A stretch of 5,460 nt of DNA, taken from the NCBI GenBank assembly GCA_945910715.1, contig CAMDZU010000110.1, positions 1-5,460 on the forward strand, in the 5' to 3' direction. A model generated the notes under the pieces. That model worked only from the letters and a program-made list of their open reading frames with translations. It made no database searches and had not been told where the DNA came from. The translations under genes and the position numbers were made by a program. The DNA comes from an uncultured Clostridia bacterium. Lineage in GTDB: Bacteria > Bacillota > Clostridia > Oscillospirales > Ruminococcaceae. Of the stretch, positions 1 to 5,460 are shown piece after piece (the first letter of the stretch is position 1; the number at the start of each line of letters is the position of its first letter).

Positions 1-684
1 GTCGGTTGTTTCAAGGTAGATTTTGGACTCGTAAAGGTTTTTGCCTATTGAGCCTGTTGGAGTGCAAAGCACCTCCGCCGCAATTCCCGCTTTCCACGAT
101 AAGCCAAGACAGGTTTTTACCGTAGAAAACAGATATGGCGAAAAGCTCGGAATATAAAGAGTTGTACACTTTTTGCGGAATGAAAAGCCGAACAGGTTTT
201 CCATTTCAATCAGCCTTTTGTCCGTCATTCCGAGAGCGGTTATTGTGTTCTCCGCAACAATGGGAAGTACCATTAAAAAGGCGATAAAGGAGGGAACTCG
301 GAGCTTTGTAATCCACACAAGAGCAAGGATAATAAAGGAAGCCACCGGAGTTGCTTTCACAACGGTAAGCAAGGGCGAAATAAGTATTTTTACGAATTTC
401 AGCTTGTACGCAAGGAAACCGAGTATCGTTCCCGCAGCAAGACCCAGCCCGAAGCCTGCCATTATGCGCCCAAGGGAGCTTAATGTGTCCAGCCACAGCT
501 TTTCCGTGCCGCAAAGCTCAAAAAGCCGCTTTATAACCGCAATGGGGGTAGGGAGAAGAATCTCCTTACCCACCACAACAGCCGCAAGCTGCCACATCAG
601 CAGCCAGAAAATCACCGCCGACAGCTTGAATATTATGTTTTTTACGGTCTTTATCCTGTTATCTTTCGTAGAAGAAATTGTCAT
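1..684 (-). CDS. ABC transporter permease, NitT/TauT type (C-terminus cut by window edge)
   Basis: This is the integral membrane subunit of an ABC importer, working with the lipoprotein encoded just upstream. I translated 228 residues from the ATG at 684-682; the frame stays open to position 1, so the C-terminus (perhaps 20-35 residues for this family) is missing. Hydrophobic segments lie at about residues 19-38, 70-92, 100-127 and 130-150. A cytoplasmic EAA-type loop, where the ATPase subunit docks, follows at residues 160-179: E160, then G166 and, at the canonical spacing, L176-x-I178-P179. After it comes a stretch (WKAGIAAEVL, residues 197-206) typical of TauC/SsuC-like permeases. The start overlaps the end of the binding-protein gene by 26 bases and has an AGGAGG within that gene about 11 bases upstream, which points to translational coupling. 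The substrate cannot be read from this subunit. The ATPase gene is not in view and probably follows to the left. Confidence 0.93.
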   Translation of the reverse strand, partial: MTISSTKDNRIKTVKNIIFKLSAVIFWLLMWQLAAVVVGKEILLPTPIAVIKRLFELCGTEKLWLDTLSSLGRIMAGFGLGLAAGTILGFLAYKLKFVKILISPLLTVVKATPVASFIILALVWITKLRVPSFIAFLMVLPIVAENTITALGMTDKRLIEMENLFGFSFRKKCTTLYIPSFSPYLFSTVKTCLGLSWKAGIAAEVLCTPTGSIGKNLYESKIYLETTD

Positions 685-1795
685 CAGGAATTGCTCCTCC
701 TATTGCTTTTGGATTTGCGTCAAAAAGAACCTGATAGAAGTTGAGAATCTGGGTTTTCATCTGCTCGCCCTCGATAAAAGTAATATTTGCGTCGGGGATA
801 GCCTTCATTGCAACCTGCTTTTTGGGGATAATCTCGGCTTTTTCCATATATTCAGCCGCTTCCTCAATATTGCTGTTTGCAAATTCGATTGAAGCCTTGT
901 ACTCGTCAAGGAAAGCGTTTACAGCGTCCTTGTTTTCTTCGGCAAACTTCTTGTTCACAATAACACAGCCCATGCTGAGCACGGAATCCCCGCCTGCCGC
1001 CTTGTTCCATTCTTCTGTAAGGTTAAGGGCAATTCTTACGTCGGGGTTGCTCATAAGCACGCTTGTTACATTGGGTACAGGCAGCATTCCTATTGCAACG
1101 TCGCCGCTTGTCATCTGCGAAGCAAGCTCTGCGTGCTCTGCAAGATAAACAATTTCAACGTCCTTTTCGGGGTCGATTCCGTTCTTTGTGAGAATGTAGT
1201 TGAGAACATATTCGGGAGTTGAGCCCTGACCTGTTGCGTAAACAGTCTTGCCCTTTAAGTCCTCAATGCTGTTGATTGTGTCGCCGTTTTCAAGGACATA
1301 CAGCACGCCGAGAGTATTCAGCGCAAGGAGCTGTACCTCTCCCTCTGTCTTTTTGTAAAGCACGGAGGCAAGGTTTGTAGGTACCGCCGCAATATCAAGG
1401 TCGCCCGAAATTACTCCTGCGGTAATATCGTCGGGAGCGCCTGCAACGGTAAAGGAGTAGCTGTTCTTTGCTTCGCCCTGTGAATTGTCCTCAATAAGCT
1501 TTGCCATACCCATTCCTGTGGGGCCTTTAAGAGTGCCTATTCTTATGCTTGTTTTGCCTGCCATATTGTGAGGCGTGCCTGTGTCGGACATATCCTCGGT
1601 TTCGGCTGTGGTGTCTTCTGTTGTTTCTTCTGTTTCTGCGGTTGTTTCAGCAGTTGTTGTTTCCGCTGCTGTATCTGCCGCAGCGGTAGTATCTGCGGAG
1701 GTCTGTGTTGTTGTTTCGGAAGTACCGCCGCATGCAGTAAGTCCTAACATTGCGGCACAGATAATTACTGCGCCGATTTTTTTGAGCATTTTCAT
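659..1795 (-). CDS. Lipoprotein substrate-binding protein of an ABC importer (NMT1/THI5-like)
   Basis: This is the extracellular solute receptor for the adjacent permease, 378 residues. A signal peptide with a charged start (MKMLKK), a hydrophobic core and the lipobox L19-T20-A21-C22 shows a lipoprotein anchored through Cys22 to the outer face of the membrane. Residues 25-75 form a low-complexity linker made almost only of Thr, Ala, Glu, Ser and Asp. The binding domain follows: KGPTGMGMAKL (90-100), a typical GDLDIAAVPTN segment (131-141), a hinge-like DLKGKTVYATGQGS stretch (179-192), and a C-terminal GGAIPDD (366-372). The combination of KGPTGMG and GGxxPDD resembles a family of uncharacterised clostridial ABC lipoproteins (I recall PIRSF UCP027386), related to the sulfonate, nitrate and thiamine-precursor binders; the ligand is unknown. 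The ATG at 1795 is preceded by an AAGGAAAGAAGAG purine tract. The gap to rnhA is 56 bases with no clear promoter, so read-through from the upstream genes is possible. Confidence 0.92.
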   Translation of the reverse strand: MKMLKKIGAVIICAAMLGLTACGGTSETTTQTSADTTAAADTAAETTTAETTAETEETTEDTTAETEDMSDTGTPHNMAGKTSIRIGTLKGPTGMGMAKLIEDNSQGEAKNSYSFTVAGAPDDITAGVISGDLDIAAVPTNLASVLYKKTEGEVQLLALNTLGVLYVLENGDTINSIEDLKGKTVYATGQGSTPEYVLNYILTKNGIDPEKDVEIVYLAEHAELASQMTSGDVAIGMLPVPNVTSVLMSNPDVRIALNLTEEWNKAAGGDSVLSMGCVIVNKKFAEENKDAVNAFLDEYKASIEFANSNIEEAAEYMEKAEIIPKKQVAMKAIPDANITFIEGEQMKTQILNFYQVLFDANPKAIGGAIPDDNFFYER

Positions 1796-1851
1796 AATAT
1801 CTCTTCTTTCCTTTGTTTATTTACACTGCCTTTTTGTATATACGGCAGAGT

Positions 1852-2301
1852 TTAACTTTTTGCGTGTGCGTCCCTCTGCATTACCGCAAGACGGTCGCAC
1901 CGTTCATTTTCCTCGTGGCCTGCGTGACCCTTTATCCAGGTAAAGGTAACCTCGTGTATTTCCAGCAGATTAAGCAGTCTTTCCCACAAATCGGAATTGA
2001 GAGCGGGCTTTTTGTCGGCTTTTATCCAGCCCTTTGCTTTCCAGGATTTTGCCCAGCCCTTTGTAACGCTGTCCACAACGTACTTTGAGTCGGTCTGCAA
2101 AATAACCTTGCAAGGAAATTTCAGCGCTTCAAGCCCTGTAATTGCACCCATAAGCTCCATACGGTTGTTGGTGGTACGAGCCTCGCCGCCGCTTAATTCC
2201 TTCTCCCTGCCGTCGCAGCGTAGAATTACGCCGAAGCCCCCAGGTCCGGGATTTCCGGAGCAAGCCCCGTCCGAGAAAATGTAAACTAACTTTTTTTCCA
2301 T
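1852..2301 (-). CDS. rnhA: Ribonuclease HI
   Basis: This enzyme cleaves the RNA strand of RNA-DNA hybrids in the cytoplasm, removing R-loops and replication primers. It has 149 residues, close to the 155 of E. coli RNase HI. The whole type 1 active site is visible: D11 in the [13 protein letters not shown] motif, E49 in TTNNRMEL, D71 in QTDSKYV, and H126 and D136 in [13 protein letters not shown]. These match E. coli D10, E48, D70, H124 and D134 in order and spacing. The basic, Trp-rich handle ([12 protein letters not shown], 81-92) that aids hybrid binding is also present. The ATG at 2301 lies inside the end of the P-type ATPase gene (16-base overlap). The nearest purine-rich site (AAAGGG) is about 13 bases away, a poor distance, so translation is probably coupled to the upstream gene. 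The product ends in AHAKS, with no extra domain. Confidence 0.97.
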   Translation of the reverse strand: MEKKLVYIFSDGACSGNPGPGGFGVILRCDGREKELSGGEARTTNNRMELMGAITGLEALKFPCKVILQTDSKYVVDSVTKGWAKSWKAKGWIKADKKPALNSDLWERLLNLLEIHEVTFTWIKGHAGHEENERCDRLAVMQRDAHAKS

Positions 2302-4613
2302 TTGTGATTCATTACCCTTTCAAAAATCGGGGTTGTAACAAGGGGCAGGACAAAGACAAGGGCAATTCCTGCCGCCGAAATAATTCCCGATACAATTGCC
2401 ATAATGGGAGTTAAAGGCACCATACAGAACAGCTCGTCAAAAATCAGCAGCCCAAGCGCAAAAATCAAGGTCAGCGCAATGCAAAGTCCCACTCGCTTCG
2501 GGTCAAAGGGGATACATATTTTCACCAGTATTCCCAGTGAAACAATGCCGATAATTACGGTTGATACAGCGCTTGCCTCGGCGGCTGTAAAGCCAAGCAA
2601 GGTAGATGTTATCGAGGCGGCAATTATGGAGAAAACCACCGCAAGGCCGCTCGGAAGCGCCTTTTTCATAACGTTGGAGATGAACTTTCCTCTGATGATG
2701 CTGAAGTTTGGCTCAAGAGCAAGCAGAAAGCTTGGAATACCGATTGCAACTGCGTTTACGAGAGTCAGCTGTATGGGCACAAAGGGATAAGGCATTGTGA
2801 CAAAGGAAAAGATAACTGCAAGAATAAAGGAGAAAACCGTTTTTGTAAGGAACAGTGTTGCGCTTCGCTCGATATTGTTGATAGAGCGTCTGCCCTCTGC
2901 AACAATAAGCGGCATTGAAGCAAAATTGCTGTCGAGAAGCACAAGGTTGGAAACGTTTCGTGCGGCGTCGCTGCCCGACTGCATTGCAATTGAGCAATCC
3001 GCCTCCTTTAAGGCAAGAACGTCGTTTACGCCGTCACCTGTCATTCCCACCGTATGACCCTTTGCCTTCAGCGCCTTTACAAGAGCAAGCTTTTGGTCGG
3101 GAGTAACACGTCCGAAAACGGAATATTCCTCGCAGGCCTTTTCTATGTCGGTAATTGTGCTTGCGTCAACGTACCTGTCCGCATTTTTAAGTCCAGCTTT
3201 TTTCGCTATATTGGCAACGGTAACGGGATTATCTCCTGAAATAATCTTTATGTCAACGCCCTGTTCGGCAAAGTATTTCAGGGTATGGGGGGCTTCTGCA
3301 CGGATTTTGTCGCTGATTGAAATAAACGCCAGCGGAACAATGTTTTCGGGCAGATCTCTGCCCTTAAAGCTGTTGTCAGAATGAGCAAGAAGCAGCACAC
3401 GCTGTCCCCCCTCGGAAAGCCTTTGCACGGTGTTGCTGACCTTTCCGAAAGCCTCGCCCAGAATAAACTCCGCCGCTCCCAGTATGTAGGAGCCCTTGCC
3501 CTCAAATTCCGCACCGCTCCATTTTTTTGCGGAGCTGAAGGGCAATGCCTTTGTGCAATTCCAGCTGCTTTCCCCGTTCCATTTTTCCTTTACGGCGTTG
3601 AAGGTGGGGTTGCCGTCGTTTAAGGCGTTCATCATTGCGGTTAAGGGCTCGTCGCAGTTATGGTCGGTAAGGGGAGTTATACCCTGCACCTGCATTGTAC
3701 CCTCGGTAATTGTGCCTGTTTTGTCAAGGCAAAGCACGTCCACCCTTGCAAGGGTTTCAATGCAGTAAAGCTCCTGCACAAGGGTATTATGTCCCGAAAG
3801 ACGGATTACGCTTACCGCAAGCACAACGCTTGCAAGGAGAATAAGCCCCTCGGGAATCATACCGATAACCGCCGCAACAGTGGTGACAACTGCGCTTTCA
3901 AAGGACTGACAGTCTATCCACATTGACTTGCAGAAAAGTATGAGCATAATGGGGATAATGCAGAAGGAAATTACCTTTATAATGCGGTTTATAGAGGCAA
4001 GCATTTCCGAATTGTTTTTCTTGATGTACTTTGCGCCGCTGGTGATTTTGCTGGCGAAATTGTCTGCGCCAACGTGGATAACCTCCGCCTTTACCTCGCC
4101 GCATACCACAAAGCTGCCCGACATAGCGCTGTCGCCCTCGTTTTTGAGCACAGGGTCGCTTTCGCCTGTAATAAGGCTTTCGTTGACCTCGCAGCTGCCC
4201 TCTCTGATAACGCAGTCGGCGCAGATCTGACCGCCTGCCGTAAGCTTCATTATATCGCCAAGTGCGATTTCCTCAACGGCAATCTGCTTTTCAACCCCGT
4301 CCCTGATTACGCAGACCTTGGGGGCTGAAATAAGAGAAAGCCTGTCTATAACACGCTTTGCACGGATTTCCTGAAAAATGCCGATTGCGGTGTTGCAGAT
4401 TATTACGCCGATAAACAGCATATTCTTGAAAGAGCCTACAAAGGCTACCATTGCCGCAAGAATAAGGTTTATCATATTGAAAAACGTCAGAGTGTTGGAC
4501 TTGATTATCTGACCGATTGATTTTGTTGGGATATTTGTGTCGCCGTTAATCTTTCCCTCGGCGGCAAGGCGTTTTACCTCCTCCGAAGAAAGACCTCTGC
4601 TTATATCTGTCAT
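2286..4613 (-). CDS. P-type cation-transporting ATPase, CtpE/Exp7-like
   Basis: This membrane pump is driven by ATP through a phospho-aspartate intermediate; it has 775 residues. Visible in order: actuator motif TGES (149-152), the M4 motif PEGL (254-257), phosphorylation motif DKTGT with acceptor D297, nucleotide-domain KG (373-374), DKIR (435-438, in place of the usual DPPR), and hinge motif TGDGVND (525-531). About ten membrane segments are expected: 43-60, 64-82, 212-230, 240-270, then six between 587 and 758. There is no N-terminal metal-binding domain and no CPC motif, so it is not a heavy-metal (P1B) pump. [16 protein letters not shown] ahead of DKTGT, and [12 protein letters not shown] in M6 resemble the actinobacterial CtpE and streptococcal Exp7 branch; CtpE has been linked to calcium uptake, but the ion here is not certain. 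The start has AGGAAG (4626-4621) seven bases upstream and a good promoter. It is the first gene of the leftward block and runs into rnhA. Confidence 0.95.
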   Translation of the reverse strand: MTDISRGLSSEEVKRLAAEGKINGDTNIPTKSIGQIIKSNTLTFFNMINLILAAMVAFVGSFKNMLFIGVIICNTAIGIFQEIRAKRVIDRLSLISAPKVCVIRDGVEKQIAVEEIALGDIMKLTAGGQICADCVIREGSCEVNESLITGESDPVLKNEGDSAMSGSFVVCGEVKAEVIHVGADNFASKITSGAKYIKKNNSEMLASINRIIKVISFCIIPIMLILFCKSMWIDCQSFESAVVTTVAAVIGMIPEGLILLASVVLAVSVIRLSGHNTLVQELYCIETLARVDVLCLDKTGTITEGTMQVQGITPLTDHNCDEPLTAMMNALNDGNPTFNAVKEKWNGESSWNCTKALPFSSAKKWSGAEFEGKGSYILGAAEFILGEAFGKVSNTVQRLSEGGQRVLLLAHSDNSFKGRDLPENIVPLAFISISDKIRAEAPHTLKYFAEQGVDIKIISGDNPVTVANIAKKAGLKNADRYVDASTITDIEKACEEYSVFGRVTPDQKLALVKALKAKGHTVGMTGDGVNDVLALKEADCSIAMQSGSDAARNVSNLVLLDSNFASMPLIVAEGRRSINNIERSATLFLTKTVFSFILAVIFSFVTMPYPFVPIQLTLVNAVAIGIPSFLLALEPNFSIIRGKFISNVMKKALPSGLAVVFSIIAASITSTLLGFTAAEASAVSTVIIGIVSLGILVKICIPFDPKRVGLCIALTLIFALGLLIFDELFCMVPLTPIMAIVSGIISAAGIALVFVLPLVTTPIFERVMNHKWKKS

Positions 4614-4645
4614 CTGTCCACTTCCTTTTGGTGTGTATGCAACTT

Positions 4646-4674
4646 ATTATACTCCAAATCGCAAAATTTGTAAA
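4646..4674 (-). promoter_or_regulatory. Sigma-A-type promoter for the P-type ATPase gene
   Basis: On the minus strand TTTACA (4674-4669; five of six consensus bases) is followed after exactly 17 bases by a perfect TATAAT (4651-4646). The predicted transcription start near 4639 leaves a leader of about 25 bases ahead of the ATG at 4613, just enough for the AGGAAG ribosome binding site at 4626-4621. It probably drives the ATPase and rnhA, perhaps also the ABC genes. The call rests on sequence only. Confidence 0.72.
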
Positions 4675-4681
4675 GAGATAA

Positions 4682-4707
4682 AACCGGTTATACTATATAA
4701 TTATAGT
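4682..4707. repeat. Two adjacent short palindromes in the divergent intergenic region (possible operator)
   Basis: AACCGGTT (4682-4689) is a perfect 8-base palindrome. Two bases later comes an inverted repeat with arms ACTATA (4692-4697) and TATAGT (4702-4707) around TAAT. They sit 8 to 33 bases upstream of the -35 box of the ATPase promoter and about 80 bases upstream of that of the receiver promoter, a plausible place for a regulator to bind. In AT-rich DNA the second palindrome could easily arise by chance, and neither matches an operator I recognise. Confidence 0.25.
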
Positions 4708-4786
4708 TTTTCTCTGTTTTGGGCAACAAAATGCACATATATTGCGTACATAAATTATATATATCATAAAATCTTAACAAAAACTA

Positions 4787-4815
4787 TTGAAATTATTAAC
4801 GCTTTATTGTATAAT
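4787..4815 (+). promoter_or_regulatory. Sigma-A-type promoter for the receiver gene
   Basis: TTGAAA (4787-4792; five of six consensus bases) and a perfect TATAAT (4810-4815) are separated by exactly 17 bases. Transcription would begin near 4822, giving a leader of about 43 bases before the ATG at 4865. The surrounding DNA is very AT-rich, as expected upstream of a well-expressed gene. The site also argues against extending the receiver reading frame upstream to a TTG at 4787, because that TTG is part of the -35 box. Confidence 0.78.
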
Positions 4816-4850
4816 AAACATAGAAAAGTATGCAATATTTTTTAGCAGCG

Positions 4851-4856
4851 AAAGGA
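4851..4856 (+). promoter_or_regulatory. Ribosome binding site that fixes the receiver start
   Basis: AAAGGA lies eight bases before the ATG at 4865. No similar site lies at a suitable distance before the in-frame TTG at 4787, so this site decides the start in favour of a 123-residue receiver protein. Confidence 0.8.
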
Positions 4857-4864
4857 ACAACAAA

Positions 4865-5236
4865 ATGAAGATCTCAGAAATCAAGGTACTCATCTGCGAC
4901 GACTCAATTCTTGTAAGAAAAAAGCTTAACCAGACCCTTAAAGAAATGGGAATCACAGAAATCAGGGAGGCCGTAAACGGCAATCAGGCTGTTGAATTTT
5001 ATAAGGAAATCAACCCCGACGTTACCTTTATGGACATTGTAATGCCCGAAAAATCGGGACTTGACGCACTTAAGGAGATAAAGGAATACAATCCCGACGC
5101 CCGTGTAATTATGGCGTCCACAATCGGTACGCAGAGCAACCTTACCACCGCAATCAAGGCAGGCGCTACCGACTTTTTGCAGAAGCCTGTAAACAATGAG
5201 GATGTTTACAAAATCATCAACTCACTTTTAAAATAA
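4865..5236 (+). CDS. Stand-alone response regulator receiver (CheY-like)
   Basis: This 123-residue protein is a single phospho-acceptor domain with no output domain, so it probably signals through protein contacts. The full receiver active site is present: acidic pair D12-D13 in LICDDS, phosphorylation site D57 in FMDIVMPEKSG, S85 at the position that is Thr or Ser in the family, aromatic switch residue F104, and K107 in the LQKP motif. The length equals one complete receiver fold, with nothing before strand one except MKISEI. The start at 4865 is supported by the Shine-Dalgarno site and by the promoter; a longer frame would add 26 residues with no receiver homology. The next gene starts 19 bases after the stop, so the two are very likely an operon. 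No histidine kinase is visible. A CheY-like chemotaxis role is possible, but no che or flagellar gene is in view to confirm it. Confidence 0.95.
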   Translation: MKISEIKVLICDDSILVRKKLNQTLKEMGITEIREAVNGNQAVEFYKEINPDVTFMDIVMPEKSGLDALKEIKEYNPDARVIMASTIGTQSNLTTAIKAGATDFLQKPVNNEDVYKIINSLLK

Positions 5237-5255
5237 TTATAAGGGGATAATACCA

Positions 5256-5460
5256 ATGTTTACTCAACTTTTCGGACACTATCTTTTAAATAAAAAGCTT
5301 GTTTCCTCCGAGCAGCTTCAGAAGGCTCTCGAGGAGAAAACAAAGACAAAGGCAAAGCTGGGCACTCTCGCAATCGACGCAGGCTATATGACTGCGGAGC
5401 AGGTTGAAACCGTTCACGAGGCCCAGAGAAGAATGGATAAGAGAATAGGCGATATTGCCG
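5256..5460 (+). CDS. MshEN-like repeat protein, N-terminal part (cut by window edge)
   Basis: Only the first 68 residues are visible, starting at an ATG with AAGGGG (5241-5246) nine bases upstream and 19 bases after the receiver gene. Glycines G7, G36 and G65 lie exactly 29 residues apart and head successive units: LFGHYL, KLGTLAIDAG and RIGDIA. Each complete unit continues with a two-residue hydrophobic step, then a T/S-x-E-Q-L/V helix start (SSEQL 17-21, TAEQV 46-50) and a charged helix. This is the layout of the MshEN/GspE N-terminal fold, where 24-residue motifs are joined by 5-residue spacers and can bind cyclic di-GMP. I recall clostridial proteins with this start annotated as CheX-like chemotaxis proteins, but any C-terminal domain is outside the window. 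With the adjacent receiver it probably forms a signalling pair. The repeat is seen directly; the fold is a family comparison; the function is inference. Confidence 0.8.
   Translation, partial: MFTQLFGHYLLNKKLVSSEQLQKALEEKTKTKAKLGTLAIDAGYMTAEQVETVHEAQRRMDKRIGDIA

Noticed and set aside
173..892. Plus-strand open frame of 239 codons
   Set aside because: It runs opposite the permease and the end of the binding-protein gene, both of which show clear family motifs. It has no recognisable domain and is a shadow of the minus-strand genes.
1826..1848. Inverted repeat CTGCC/GGCAG with a 13-base loop between rnhA and the binding-protein gene, considered as a terminator
   Set aside because: The stem is only five base pairs, the loop is long, and no T-run follows on the minus strand; it is too weak to call.
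1796..1851. Possible promoter for the binding-protein gene (TATACA or TAAATA as -10 box)
   Set aside because: Neither box has a recognisable -35 element at 16-18 bases, so I cannot tell an own promoter from read-through.
1575..1943. Plus-strand open frame rich in Val, Ser and Ala
   Set aside because: Its composition is just the reverse complement of the Thr/Ala/Glu linker codons, and it runs on into the intergenic gap and rnhA.
2286..4613. Assignment of the P-type ATPase as a copper, zinc or cadmium exporter
   Set aside because: There is no N-terminal metal-binding domain and no CPC or similar motif in M4; it has PEGL and about ten membrane segments, as in P2-type-like pumps.
4696..4738. 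Additional promoters using the TATAAT boxes within the intergenic AT-rich stretch, on either strand
   Set aside because: On the plus strand there is no -35 box at 17 bases; on the minus strand only TTGCCC at a 15-base spacing. The two called promoters fit far better.
4787..4864. Upstream extension of the receiver frame to a TTG at 4787, adding 26 residues
   Set aside because: The TTG is part of the -35 box and the TATAAT lies inside the extension; it has no ribosome binding site, while the ATG at 4865 has AAAGGA at eight bases.

Overview
The window looks like a chromosomal segment from a low-to-mid GC, Gram-positive Firmicute of the class Clostridia. A Ruminococcus or Oscillospiraceae-type gut or rumen bacterium is my best guess. 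I base this on the lipoprotein-type solute-binding protein, AGGAGG-type ribosome binding sites, near-consensus sigma-A promoters with AT-rich intergenic DNA, and the style of the proteins. This is inference, not a database match.

Layout: a leftward block covers positions 1-4613 and a rightward block starts at 4865. A 251-base divergent promoter region separates them. Reading leftward from 4613, the block holds a P-type cation ATPase of the CtpE/Exp7-like type (4613-2286), ribonuclease HI (rnhA, 2301-1852, overlapping the ATPase end by 16 bases), a lipoprotein substrate-binding protein of the NitT/TauT (NMT1/THI5-like) kind (1795-659), and its ABC permease (684 to beyond position 1, overlapping the binding-protein gene by 26 bases). 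The transporter ATPase subunit would be expected just beyond the left edge but is not visible.

The rightward block starts with a stand-alone CheY-like receiver (4865-5236). Nineteen bases later comes the start of a protein cut off by the right edge (from 5256), built from 29-residue repeats that resemble the MshEN (GspE N-terminal) fold. The pair looks like a small signalling unit. I recall similar proteins in Clostridia annotated as CheX-like chemotaxis proteins, but the part that would show this lies outside the window.

Each block has a well-formed promoter: TTTACA-17-TATAAT driving the ATPase, and TTGAAA-17-TATAAT driving the receiver. The ATPase, RNase H and ABC genes have no obvious shared function. 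The receiver and repeat protein probably act together. I saw no tRNA, rRNA, CRISPR array, insertion sequence or prophage gene. Most of the window is ordinary core or transport content. The points most worth a second look are the 29-residue repeat protein next to the receiver, and the ion-site residues of the P-type ATPase.
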